A stretch of DNA of 64,000 nt from Eopsaltria australis (taxonomy: Eukaryota; Chordata; Aves; Passeriformes; Petroicidae), in the NCBI GenBank assembly GCA_034509425.1, contig JAVTVJ010011652.1, forward strand, positions 8,612,001-8,676,000, written 5' to 3'. The translations under genes were made by a program, and so were the position numbers. Under the pieces are notes generated by a model. That model saw only the letters and a list, made by a program, of their open reading frames with translations. It was not told the DNA's origin and ran no database searches. Below are positions 36,687 through 49,982 of this stretch, piece after piece. The stretch's first letter is position 1; each line of letters begins with the position of its first letter.

Positions 36687-39600
36687 CACCCAAAACCCCA
36701 ACCAAAAAACAACACATAAAACCGGAAATGTTTCAATCTGAAATCCTTAATTAAAACCACACTCTTTAGTACATAAAGAAGGAAGTTAAAACAGAAATGT
36801 ACTTTTGCACATTACAGACAGCATTATAATAAACACAGAGCTCTGCCAAGAAAGAGGCATTTTCAAGGCTAAAATAGATGCCTCCAGCTGCACTTGGATA
36901 ATGTCAGAGGGCTCGTCTGCAGTGCCGAGTGTGGCTGTGCTTGAACACAAAGTGACCCACCAAGCTTGGCAGGTGAGAAATATGGCAATTACTGGTGCAG
37001 GCTGCAGCAAGGACCACAACCCGCTGGGGTCAGACCTCCACTGATTCCCACAGATCCCAGACCCAGGTCTTAATCTGTAAAATATTTGAAGGAACTGGCC
37101 CAGGCTCTCTCTGCTCCTCTGGGCTCGCAGATACGGCTCAGCTGGAGGGACCCGGTTTGGCAGCAGCTCTCCCCGGCTAATCTTTGGGGGAATCTTGTAC
37201 CAAAGCACACAGGGTGGAGTCTGAACCTGATTTTGGAGGCACAGATGAATGGCTGGAAAAGGCCAGCATCGTTAGCGTGATGTCCTGCATCAGGCAGCCT
37301 GGGACGCACATGTGGAGTGCACAAGTCAAACCCAGTCCCTTGGCAGGACAGATCAGATATTTTATAAAGATACCCATTGTCAGCTTAAAATCTGCTGCAA
37401 TTATGGAAATCAGCCTACCCCTGTGTGAAATTTTGCAGTTATTTAACATCCATGGTCAAAACAGGCACTTTGCTTTGAGTCCAAAGTTACCCATTTTGGC
37501 CTTCTAGTGACTGGATCTTGGTATACCCTTGCCCTGACAGGTTTTTGTTTCCTGTGGATAGCTCAAGATTAAGGTCAAGCCTCCTCTAAACACACTTCCA
37601 TTAAGCCGTGTTTGTTGCAGGTCTTCAGCATCTTCACAGTAATGCAAGATGTTCCAAGCTTCCAATCAATTCTTCAGCTCCTTGCTATCCTACAAACCTT
37701 ACCAAGCTCTGTCAACAAACCACTGTTATGTGGGGTTTAGGATCTCATGAACCAATGGATTTGCTGTGCGAGGACAGGTCTGCTCAGACTCCTTCTCTTC
37801 ACCAGCTGCAGAGCCAAAGCAGCCTTGTCTGGACGTTAAAGTGCCAGGAGAACAAACAAGAGACATTTAAAGCCCTTATAAACAACTACAGCAGTTAGCC
37901 TCACCCATGCTTCATGGAGAGATCATTGGAGGGGAATGCTGATACAAAATTATGTCACCTGCTTAGGAAACAGAAGAAGCAAATAGGAGGGTTGATTGGG
38001 GTTTTTTGTATGAAGAATATTTTGGGGTTCAGGAAGAGGTGAGAAACAGACTCTGTGCATGTCTCCAGGGACCAAGAAAAATAAAAGGGGCACAGAAGAT
38101 GTCCCACAGAACTTCATTAATAACAAACAGAACACAGAGGACATATTTTTGAGTGTCTGCCTAAAGCAGCTAAAATAACTGGAATTGGTAGGAACTGGTA
38201 ATTTTAATTACCTTTTTATCTGCTAAAGACAGAGCAGGGCAGGTCCCAGTCACTCCAAGCTGCTGGAATGCGTGGGGAAAAGTTGCTCTGGAGAAGGGAA
38301 AGTAACAGGGGAGGGGATGTTTATTTCTTGGATACTATTGATACAGAAAGTTGATTAATAGTCCAAAAATGGAAGTAAATTTGAGTGCAAGTGGTTACAA
38401 AACCAAAAGGTCCAGCAATATAAGGCAGTGAAGGAATAAGAAAAATGGATTAAAGATAATGTATTTCAAAAAAAGCAAATTTGAACAAATTCAGGGCACA
38501 GGTCAAGAGGATCTCTGGGGAAGGGAGTTTAAGACAGCATTTCCCAACCAGTGAGACATGGAGAGGCAACAGCTGTGCTGTGGGTCAGGGGAGAGAGCAG
38601 CAGAAAGAACAGCAGGAAAATACCCTGCAAATACATACAAATAAGAGGAAGAAAGAGGAAAATATCAATTGATAACTCAGTGCAAAAGAGTAAGCAACAT
38701 ATTGACATGGAAACAACTCTTTTCTTTAGTTTTCATCGAGACAATTAACTGTGACATGACTGTTAGTTACATTAATCTGAGGTGTGAAAGAGCAGCAGAC
38801 CTGAAGAGGGGTGGAACAAATGAAAGACCACTTAGGAAACCTGAAGCACAGAAGTGCTCAATAATCACTATGAAATCTATGTCAAATTGTTTTGCCACAT
38901 ACAGAAGATTCATATGTATTCAATAAATATTTTTTCTGCATTTTTCACACAGAATTTTGCCACTATCAGCATGTCCTCTTACGATAATTCTCTATTTTGC
39001 TGAAGTGGTTTTACTCCTGGTACACTGAAAGTATATTTATTGCTCTACCCCCCTGGGCACAGCTGCATCCCCAATACTCTCAACTTCCCCTCACTGTTCA
39101 TCAGCATTTCAGGGGAAGGCATCTCCTCCAACTTTAGTGCAATGGGGGTATCACCTGAGCAGGTTCATTCTTTCAAGGTGAGCAGGGAGGGACAGGCATG
39201 ACCCATAGTGATGTGAGCATCCAAAGTGCCTTGGGTGAACTCCCTTGAAGCTCCACATCTCTTTCTATTCCTGGACAATAACCCAAAGCCAGCCCAGCCC
39301 TGTGGATCAACACTGCAGGTGTATGGACTTGGATGGGATGGATGTTAAATTTCACAGCAATCACCCTGCAGGCACTGCTGCCACACAGCTCCTCCACACT
39401 GGTTGGCACATCCTTGGTTGCTGTTGTGATGGGGAGGGTGCTCACACAGCCTGCCAGGACAGGAGCTCCAAAGCATCATCCATTAATGGTATCATGCCCA
39501 GAGGGGGCTGTCAAGAACAGAGGGAGCCACGTAGGCAGAAGAGGCAGAGGAGAGCACGACTCGCTCGTGGTGTGTGGCACTCAGCTAAACACACAGCAAA

Positions 39601-42600
39601 AGGCTGCACTGTGAGTTACTCCACTCACAGAGTGGATTTAGATGTCAGATGTCAGCTCTTTTCATGAGCAGATCCTCTGCATGGCTTTTAGTACATATGT
39701 GTACCCAACTGCTGAGTGACCTACAGCACTGCCCTCCCTCCTGCTCCCCTCTTACTACTGAAACACAAATCCTTCAACTGAAAATACATCAGACTCTGGA
39801 GCTAAAGAGTCATATTAAAATCAAGTATATGAGGTGCTGGATTAAGCTAATGGTGTCATTGGCTTGCCTTCTGGGAGAGGGATCTGAGGTTTTTGCAATA
39901 TACTTGTCAGATTTTTCAACTTACTCAGCTATACAAATAACCAGTGTTAAACCTCTGAAAGGGAGTCTGCCCCCAGCCAGAGGAGACAGCCTTCTGAGAC
40001 AATTCTTGGGGATAAAGGTTGATCTAAAAAAGCATAATTTTGCAGGGTTTAGCTGAATATCTCACTGGTTAAGTAAATGGTTTTATTTCTGGATATGGCA
40101 TAATCTCCACTGAAAAATAAATGCATGGAAAATATTAAAGTCAACTTTTCAAAATAAATTTCCCCCCCTAGACTGCTTGGCAGTCTCTAATTGAATAATT
40201 CTACCTGAAAATCCCATCGCCTCAGATTACTTATGGGATGTGCCCACTGGCTCCCACCTCTGGTAAATGGGAACCATGTGGGCAGCATTAGGAGAGGGAA
40301 GTGCAGGAAAAGGTGAGCCCAGTGAAAGGCAGATGGACACACCATGGCATGCTGGGGGAGATTAAAGGGACACACCAAAGGAGGGATGAAAGCTTCTAAC
40401 AGTGGAAAACAGGAAATTTTCTGTGTCTGAGGAAGGTTATGGGCTTGCTCTGAGCAGGAAGGAAGGTGTTAGCAGCTGGAAGAAAAGACTAAGTCTTGTC
40501 CTGAGAGGAAGTGCTTCAAAAGCATTTACTTTCCAGATTAGCAATGACCTTGCTCCATTTACTGCTGAGACTGTGGATGTTGGAAGCCTCATCCTGCAAA
40601 ATGTGGCTTGTTGTGCATTATTGTACAGCTGACAAATGCTCCACATTCTGAACTGGGAAATATGCTCACAGCACTCAGAAATGACTCAACAGATTCTCAC
40701 TCAGATTTCAGGTCATCTCTTCAAACCCTCAGTCTGAAACTTGAGCATAAGGAATTCCCATTTAAAGAGAGGTGATAGGATAAAATTATAAAAAGCTCAA
40801 ACCACGTTTGCAACCACAGACCAAGGGTTCCACATGATCTTGTGCTATGTCAGCACCAGGGGGGACAAACAGGGCAAGCATCTGGACACCAGGAGGACAA
40901 GTCAGCCACTAGGATTGCCTCCTGGAGAGAAAACAGAGAGACAGAGGGTGCCCAGGATGAAAGCAGCAAACTCTGGCAGCTTCAGTCTCCTCCCAGCAGC
41001 ACTGACCAGACCTGGTGGTGATGTGCAACACAACAGCTTTGATCACGAAGACTGATGGCAATGAAGAAGCAGATATCTCTTGTGATTAAGGGAGGAATGT
41101 GAAGTATTTTATGCACATGTGTGTAGAAACGGACTATATCTTTCTAAAGCACTTTTGGCCATCCAATCAAGAAAGTCACAAAGGCAGCACTTGTGTTAGA
41201 AGAGGTGGCAGCAGCAGGAAGTTTATCGAGCTGGTCTGTCAGGCTTTAGTTGATCATGATTTCTTTCAGGTGAATTTTACTGATACTCCAGTGCTGGCAA
41301 GTCCTGGGATGGCAAAGACAACATAAACCCACAACTATCAGAGGATCTGGAAAACTTCATTAGCTTTCTGATGGCTCTTCATTCAAATACAATCTAAACA
41401 CCAGAAGGACGGAGCAGAAGGGCAGTGCCCTGGAGGAGTTTTGGAAATGCTGGTGATAACCATGCTCCGGGAAGGCATTGGTTGGGACACTGCATGTCTG
41501 CTGGGTTTTAACCACTGTGTTTCCTGTGTATCCATTTCCTGACACAAGAGGTGCTGCAAGTCCTATCAGTGATGATTTCCCACTTCTCAAAGGATGGAGA
41601 TCTGCAAAGTTTCCTTAGCCTCTAATGGCTCCTTCCCAAGGACAGACTCACTAGGAGGTGCAAGCTGTTGGCAGCTCAAGGGCCCAGAGGAGCTGTTGAC
41701 CGTGTTTAGGCCGTGATCCAGAAGACTTGATTTCATCCAGCATAAGCGGAGCTGTTTTATTTATTCTAATGGTCTGATGGTGAGGGAGGAGTGCTCCCTG
41801 GCTGCCCACGCCAGCCCTGTTCCAGGCAAGAGGTCCAACACACAGCTCTTCTCCAGAAAACACTGCTCACAGGGACAAGGCACCCATCCTCACGTGCCAC
41901 CTGGAAGCACAGTTTCAGCAGACTCATGCTGCCTCCCAAGAGATATTTAATCTTCTCTTAGACCTGTTGTCTGACCCTCTGTGTCTTTGCCAGGTGAGCC
42001 CATGTGATTGCTCCGCATCACGCTGGAGGACTGTTTGAGCCTCCCTTCTCCAGCAGTGGCCAAGAGGAGATTCCTGGAGAAGAGCACAGGAGGGACAACC
42101 ACACCATGGTTGGCCTCCAGGAATCAGTGGCACAGGCAGCAAGGATACAAGGCATCAGGAGCCTCACTTCCCAAATAAAAGCAGTAGTAAAAGCCAGGAC
42201 ACAATGACAGCCCCGGGACATCCCATGCACCATGAATATGATGAAACTCAACTCAGAGTAACCTGCTGTGCCACCCAAAGGTCAGAAAGCAAGATGTCCT
42301 AGCTCACATAAAACAGTGACAGTCTGCTGAACCCTCAGAACAGACTCATGCCAAATTATAAATAAAGATCCAAGAAGACTTGACACAATACTGAGGCAAT
42401 GACTAGAGAAATGACTTATGAAGTGCACAGTGAATGCCTTCAGGGCTGACCAAATGGAGGAGAAGCTTTTAAGAGCTGCAGAGACTTTCCAAAGGAACAG
42501 AATCTGAGGAGTGCCAATTCGTGTCAAAGATTTTCCATCTGCACACAAATAAATAAATAAGAAAGATGGGAGCAGACAGGGAGAAATCTGTGTTGTCCAT

Positions 42601-43194
42601 CACAGAGCCCTTTGTGGGTGTAGCTCCTCCAATGCAGTCTGTGCTGAACTCCAGCGAGACTGAAGTGTTGCAGATGGCCGGCGGTAGTCATCTGAGTGGG
42701 GCTGGGTTATACTTTATAGGTCCAATTCTGCTCTGAAATGAATGCTGTGTCCTCCACATGTCCAAGGTACTCTCCAGACCTGCACAGCATTGATCTGCCT
42801 GAGAGGGAGCAGCAATGTCCCTCAGGCAGAGCGTGGTTTGGGAGCCCAGCAAGAACAAAGGAGCAAGGAAGGAAGATGTGAGACAATAAGCAGAAGGGGA
42901 AAAGAAATAAATTTCCATGGCCAAGCCATGACATCCCAGCTCCCATTAACTCCCACTCCTGCTCTCCACAGCACCTCAGCATAAGGACACCAGCCTTGCC
43001 ACCCACCAACACATCCGTGGAGGGAGCAGAGAGGGAGACATGGCAGGCAAAGAGGAGGTAAAGGCAAGCCAAAGAGTGCGGGAGGGAAAAAATATTTTGG
43101 GGTTTATTTTTCACACAGGATTCACAACATTCCTCAGAAAATTTAATTTTGCTGTCCTGTTCTTGTTTGCTAACCAGAACCAATTTAATTTTAA
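36687..43194 (-). other. HPSE2: HPSE2 large intron, unannotated stretch
   Basis: I see no exon, RNA gene or clear mobile element. An (AAAT)n-type microsatellite of four units lies at about 42544-42561. Base composition is mixed. Confidence 0.7.
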
Positions 43195-43312
43195 AACAAC
43201 ACGCAGAGCCAACGGGGAAAAAACATTTTGCAATGGCTCTTCGCTCCCACTTGGAACGGCGAGCGCAGCTTAACTCGTTCGGCTCTCGCAGTTGCAGCAC
43301 CAGCTCGTGGGG
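43195..43312. other. CpG patch, possible regulatory element
   Basis: About ten CpGs in roughly 110 bp (ACGCAGAGCCAACGGGG, then GGAACGGCGAGCGCAGC and CGTTCGGCTCTCGC) in otherwise AT-richer intron. It overlaps the longest stop-free frame of the window (42707-43459, minus). The cause may be reduced CpG decay in constrained or unmethylated DNA. Confidence 0.3.
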
Positions 43313-45707
43313 AGCTGACCCAAGCAGCCTCTGCCCAGGAGGAAGAGGGGACTCACTGGTGTCTGTAAACGATAGAATAAAAATGGGTTTTTTTGAGCAA
43401 CTTGACAGATCCCATTCCGTGCATCTGTGGGGGCTGGAGGCGGTGGGAGCAGGGAGCAATTTGTTGCATGGAACATCTTCGTGTAGCCCTGTCTCTCCAC
43501 TCGACAGCTCACTCCAAGGTTTGTAGAAAAAAGATGGCTTGTTGCTGCATTTAACAAAGAGCAGAAAGCTCCTATTCCTCTTCCACTACTGAGAACATGC
43601 ACATTTCTCATATCAGCATGTGAGTCTTCTGTGGTTTTATGCCTTGTTGTGACAGTTTGGTAAACAGGCTGATAAAAATCAAGAGCTTTTCAAAGGCAAG
43701 GTTAACACACTCATGTGCGACCTGGCTTGTCAGAGAACACCAGAAACTCCAAACACGTTGCTTCTGCTTACCATCTGCATGAGCTTATTCAGACTAAAAT
43801 AACAAAGTGTGTTTCCTGATCTCCATCAACATAAATAGAGCCATTAAACTGCAAGGCTGTTTACATTCTGGGAAATAGTCATTGCATTCATCCTGATTGC
43901 TCCTCATCCTGCAGCCCCAGTGTCCCCACACTGTGCTAGCCATGGCTCTGCTGCAGCCCACAACCCCACTGACCACTGGCTAACACCAGGCACTGGGACC
44001 TGCCATGTCTGTGCCACAAAACCAACGGAAACCCCTTCTCAAATATTGCATGCCAGTGTCCAAATTTGGTTTTATAACTAGAAACAAGGACGCACTTGAA
44101 GGATCCAGCCCTCCCAGTTGTAATATCTGGCAGGCGTCGAAGTGGGAACATTCACATGTTATAAAAGGAGATCTTTTGGTAGGTAAAATCATAAATATTA
44201 GAGCACAAAAAAAAACCCCTGGAGCTTGCCAGTGGTGTGCTTACAACAGCTCTGTCTTCTGCGTCATGCAAGGACCAACACTCCAACACGAGCATGTAGA
44301 GATGGCACGGCCTCTGTCCCAGAGGATTTATGTCCTGGAAGAGGAGGGGACGGTGCCATCTGTAAGCTGTTGCATCCCAGAACATCAGAGCCAAACACTG
44401 CTCTCTTTTGGCCAAGGCAACCCATCTGCTCATCGGGGAGGGCTGAGAGCAAACCTCACCCAGCCCTGTGGGGGTCCGACCACGCCAATCAGCACCTCTG
44501 CACCCATGTGGGCACAGGGCTCCTGCGTGCTGACAGGGACATTTGCACAATTCCTGGGAACATGTGCCATTCTGGGTGCTGGCCTGCACTGCTAGGCTCC
44601 CTACAGCCCTAATAGGTGTTCCCTGTGATGGTGGGAGACCATTGTTTTTTGTTGGCCTAGCTTCACCTGCAGAATTGTCAGGAATGAGAATTCCACATTT
44701 GGAAATAATAACAAAAGGATAAAACTGGGCAAATAACGATGCAGGCCAGGTCACACATTCCCATTTTATTAGACTCAAACCCTCCTGAAAGAATTTCCTT
44801 GTATCTGCGTGTAAGAGCTAAGTGCAAATATTTTCTAGAGGACATTCTGTTTCACAAAATGGAGGGGCTCAGTTTCTGTGTGGGTTACATCATAAATTAT
44901 CCATTATGAATGTGGCAGATTTTGTCTTTATGCTCTCTGCATAACAGCTCTGGACCTGCCCTTGTGGCTCTGCTCAGTGAGCCAGCTCCGCCGTTCCACA
45001 GATCCATCACAAACGTTCCCCTCTGCAGGGCCAGAGTCTCTGTATCACCACTCTTCACAGCTCCTGTCCTTGTCTCGGTCCCAGATGAAAATATCCCTCT
45101 CCTCTTCTGCATGTGGCTCTTCCCTACCCTCTCCCTCTGCTAGCAATTAGCTCACTGGAGCATTTGTGAACCAGAATGAAAGACAACATGGAAGATAAAA
45201 GGTTAGTCCCATTCTCCACTGTCCTGATGGGGACAGTGCCACTCTGCCCAGCCTTGTGCCCACTGGCAGCGTGCAGCAGGGAGCCCACAGAGCATGGACA
45301 AGGCTAAGGAAGAAGGGAGTGTGAGGGCATTTGCTTTTGCTGCTGATGTTCTGCCAATCGCATCACACTTAACCATTTAACAACGGGGCTCATGAAAGAC
45401 AGCACATCAGCATTTGCTTTTATCTTGACTTTCAAGGCTTCTGTGCCATGTGGGCACTGTTTGTAAAAGAGTGAAGCAAATATGGATTTGCACCTGCATG
45501 TGAACAACAGTGAGGTGGGATACACTGCAGGAATGCCATCGCCCTGGGCAGAGCCAGTGTGGGCAAGGGAACAACCCTGCCTTGATTCAGAGCTGATAAT
45601 CACATTCCAGGAACCATTGCAGGTTCTAGAGTTACACACCTGCTGGGAGACAGGCTTTCATCACAGACTTATAATTAAAGGGAGATGTTAATGTTGCATG
45701 TTAATAA

Positions 45708-45743
45708 CTTGGAACATCAGTTATCCTTGGAACATCAGTTATC
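45708..45743. repeat. 18-bp direct duplication
   Basis: CTTGGAACATCAGTTATC occurs at 45708 and immediately again at 45726 without a mismatch, so this is probably a slippage event. Confidence 0.9.
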
Positions 45744-48700
45744 CTGGGAGTTTGGTGAATTTAAAAATGTAAGTATTTTGATAGAGCTCATCAGTTAACA
45801 TACCAACTCTAACTCCAAATAAATCAGGAAGGTTTGGTGTTTTTATGCCAAGGTATTTCTGCAGAAATAGAAAGTACCTCAGTGTAAGCATAGAAAGTCT
45901 CAGCCACAAGCCAGGCAGGCACAGCAAGTCAGCACGGAGCACCTTACATCTATCTCTCTGCATCTAAAACAGTTAAAGAGTTACTCAATACTTTGCACAA
46001 TAAATTCTAAATATCATTACAACCCCTCAGGTTTGCTTCGTGGGGAAGATAGAGTGAAAAAAAGATGCCTGTGGCTAGACAGTGTGTTTTAATCATGTCC
46101 AGCCCTTTCCATTTGAGGTGTATGTATCAAGTATCTGTCCAAACAGGAAGGACGCACACACGGGATAGTCAGAACAGCTGAAACTCACGCACTTTAGAAG
46201 GAAAACATCTCCCAGTTGTGCGTGGGTTGGCTCTGAGGAATAGGAAATGCACAGAAGACAATGCCCAGGGACAGGGCGATCTCGGCCGTGGGACGTGCTC
46301 GGGCACACTGCAGGGCTGTCACTGGAGATCAGGACACTTCAGGGCAGGGATGGAGAGAACACCATCCCCTGCACAGGCTCAGACCTGCTCAGGAGACACC
46401 TAACTCAGATTGGAGAGGTGAAAGCAGCAGCCATGAGCTGTTCTCAAGTGCGTGGCAATGTTTCATTGTCAAAAAGGCAGTGCTGGCCAGAAATGTTACT
46501 ACATTATTCAGCATTAAAAAACATTTTCCACTTAAGAACAGACACAAGTTTGAAGCCAGTGTAAAAGCACCCTCTCAATCAGTAGTAACAATGGCATCAT
46601 TCAGTTCTGCTGATGCTTCAGGAGAGATCAGTACTTCTGCCTGTCTGGTTTTAATAAAAGCAGTCAAACAATCCCAGTATGGGCTCTCTAGAAAGCCCTG
46701 CGGAGGGTTTGTGCACTTGAAGAAGGAGCACGGGATTCACGGCCGTTGAGGTGGCACTTGTGTGAGTGCAGCTGCCCTGGGATAAAGATGTTCCCAGCAT
46801 AAGCTGAAGCAGTACAGAGCTGTAGACAGACAAGCCCCTGGAGAGACAGAAGAGAATTATGGAGTGTTGAGCTAATTAGGTTCACAGCCTTAATTATTGG
46901 AGCACTACAGCTGATAATGCAAAACCAGCCTTGTAAACAAGCTTCTACTTTCAGCCACTCATGCCAACAACTTTCTTCTGAAAGCATCTGCTGCACAACT
47001 TGGACTTGTCACATCCCAAGGGCACATTCTGGAGAGTGTAAAGAGGTGCTCTGAAGCCCTGTAATAACAGGTAATTAGAGCAAAAGAGATCTTGACAATT
47101 GCCATTTTTAAACAAATAATGAAAACATGATGGAACATTTCAAACTCATATGTGGGCTGGAACACGCATGGCTTAATTGCTGTCTGAAAAAAACCCAAAA
47201 ACATGGGAATTCAGTTTTATGGATGGCTTGCAAACCTTCAACTTCTCTTCAGAGCGTCATCCCTGAGATCAGAGGAACAAGAGGCAGGGTCACATACAGA
47301 CCCTCTGCTCATCCCAGGAGAAAGCAGATGGAGTCACAGCCTCACACCTTAACTGGCCCCATCCTTCTTCCCACACTAAAACTTCGTGGAGGCTCTAAAA
47401 GAGGAGGAACCATCAGATCACCTTGTCTGACCTCCTGTGCATCACACACTATAGTATTTCACCCACTTACACGTGTGCTCAGCCAAATAACTCAAATTTG
47501 GCTGAACCATAGTTTCTATAAAGGCAGCCAGACTGAATATAAAGCATTACAAGATGAAGAGAAATCACCTTTTTTTTTTCCTTAGGTAGTTTATGTAGCT
47601 GGCTAAATATTTGTGTCCCAGTTCTAATTGGAATTCTTTGGTTTTGGCTTCCAGACCCTGACTCTTGTTCTGCTTCTAGTCATTAGATCAAGTGACCTTG
47701 CAGTAGATTATGTGTTTTTTTCATGAGACCACACAAATCAAGTCACATTTTAGTTGTTTTTTTGGTACGCTGAACTGACCAAATTTGTGAAGGCTCCTTC
47801 ACAAAAAGGACCCAATACCTCTTGGTACCCAGTGGAGTCCCCTCCACTCCACTACCTTCACTCATCCAGGTGGAACAACAAATTGAATGTGTTCAATATC
47901 AGTCTCAAATGTTGCATGGACAACCCAGGGAAGAAGAAGTAAAGAGTAAAGACAACTCTCATTGACAAGGGAAAAGCAGGGGAGCTCGGAGATTGCACCA
48001 AACTCTGTCCTGTAGAGGGCCTGAACCTCCAGTTACAGCACCACCCAAAGAGCCATTCCTGTTCACACATGAGTCACACATCAGTGCACAGAAAACGGTC
48101 CTTGAAAAAATCCTCAGTCCATACAAAGCTCAGAAATGGACATCACACCATCGAGGCTGTTGTCCCACACAGCCAAATGTACCTCCCAGAGCCACCTTCA
48201 CTGAACTCACTAATTTGAATTTTACTCAATAGCAAAAAACATCAGATTTTAAAATTTGTTCTTAAATGGAAAACAAATGATCCACTTTTATATTGCTGCC
48301 CACTCAGTGAAGCATTAAATGTTTCCTGGGATAGGGTGCAAGCAATGATGTAAGGTTTTGGGAGCCTCAGGCACGGGGCAGCTGGAATAACTGGACTATC
48401 ATGAGCTGTCAACATGTGAACAAAGATATCAACTATGAGAGGAGATTCTTGGGCATTAAAATACACACTTCACAACTCCCAGAGCAGACAGTGATTTATG
48501 ACTCACCCAATTATCCCTGTCTCGTGTCTGGTGTACAGCAGAAACATTAATGAGGGAACCAGAGCTAAGGGGAGACAAGAAAGGACAGATCTCCACATGG
48601 ACATGCATGATGTGATATGGCACTCCTGATATTCCAGTGCCCACCCAGGGGAACCTGGGCTGGGTAAATGGGGGAAGGAAGTTAGAAGAGGACCAGGTCA

Positions 48701-49941
48701 TGTATTTCTGCTGTGAGTAGCAGTTTGAAGAAAAGGAGAAGCCAAAATGCTGCTCTTCAGTCCTGGGAGAGTGTCAGTGACTGACAAACCAGGCTCAGCT
48801 CCCCAGGATGCTGCAAACTTCAGGGCAAACCTGCTCTTTAAATGGTGATGCATTTTGCTATTTCATACCTTCACCCTACCATTGTAAACACATAGGGTTA
48901 GGCAGGGTAATGAAATAACTTGTCACTTAAGCCCTGCTTAGTGCTAAACCTGAGCTCAAGGCTCTTCACCACTAACCCCACCCACCCTTCACCCCAGAGA
49001 AGATGTCAGATGAGCTGCAAGCACACTGCTCTGTCCATCCTGCACAGAAACTTGGGGGCCCGTCCCTGCCAAGGCCACACCCCAGTGACAACTGTGTCAT
49101 TGACATTTCTGTGCATCTTTTATTTGACAGCACTTTCCAACTTAACTCAGGCCAACCCCCCCACTTAATTGCAAGGACTTAGTCATTAAGAAAGTAACAT
49201 GAATTGGCAGATTATGAGAAACATCTTTCCTGGAAAAGATTAGCCTGAGTTGCATAATAAATAACATGATAGCAGAGAGGGTGTTTAGGATTCAGGGGTC
49301 ACCAGGCACTCGTTACCATCACAGAGGCTTTTACAGGTTCTCTCAGACCTCCTAAGGAAGCCACTTAAGAAACAGGTATGAAATCAGTTAGTCACAAAGT
49401 AGAGCTGTGTGCTTTTCTCATTTTAAAGCATAGGGCAAGCACCATGCCATAAAAAGAGATTCAGGGCTGGTTTTGTGTGCATCTCTTATGCAGAGTGGGT
49501 GTGAGGGCCATGGATGGAGCAGACTCTGGGAGCACAATTTCTCCTCAGCAGCCCAAGGAGGCACTTGGGACACAAATAAGTGATTTCAAAATCATCAGTG
49601 CCAGCAGAGACAGAACAGCAATTTTAATTTCAATCTTGACTTTTAATTAAAGGAAGCACTAATGTTACAGTGAGAACCTCATACAGCCAAAGCACAGAAG
49701 GTGTCCACCTCCACACTGCTCGAACAGAAACTTTCTTCAGACACCAGGAGGCACCAGCATCCTGACAGGGATGAACTTCTGTGGGTGATGCTCACAGTGC
49801 TCAAACGGATACCTCGGAATTAGCTTTCTCCAGCTGAGGAAGCACAGCTTTTCCCTAAGCATGAGGTTTCTATTTACATGTAGCCTCCCATATCCCTTCA
49901 TTTTCTCCCAGGCTTTCTGGTGTATGAATATCTCCACCAGC

Positions 49942-49982
49942 TGCCCTCTATAATGCTCCTCCTTTTGCCCTCTATAATGCTG
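49942..49982. repeat. Short direct duplication
   Basis: TGCCCTCTATAATGCT is present at 49942 and 49966, 24 bp apart and separated by CCTCCTTT. Confidence 0.85.

Noticed and set aside
42707..43459. 250-codon open frame on the minus strand, longest in the window
   Set aside because: No family resemblance, Ser/Cys/Leu-rich composition, no splice or start context of a gene; a frame of this length is uncommon but not impossible by chance over 64 kb. Kept only as part of the CpG-patch finding.
44005..44778. Overlapping open frames on both strands (196 and 208 codons)
   Set aside because: Being open on both strands points to low stop density rather than coding; neither peptide shows a recognisable family.
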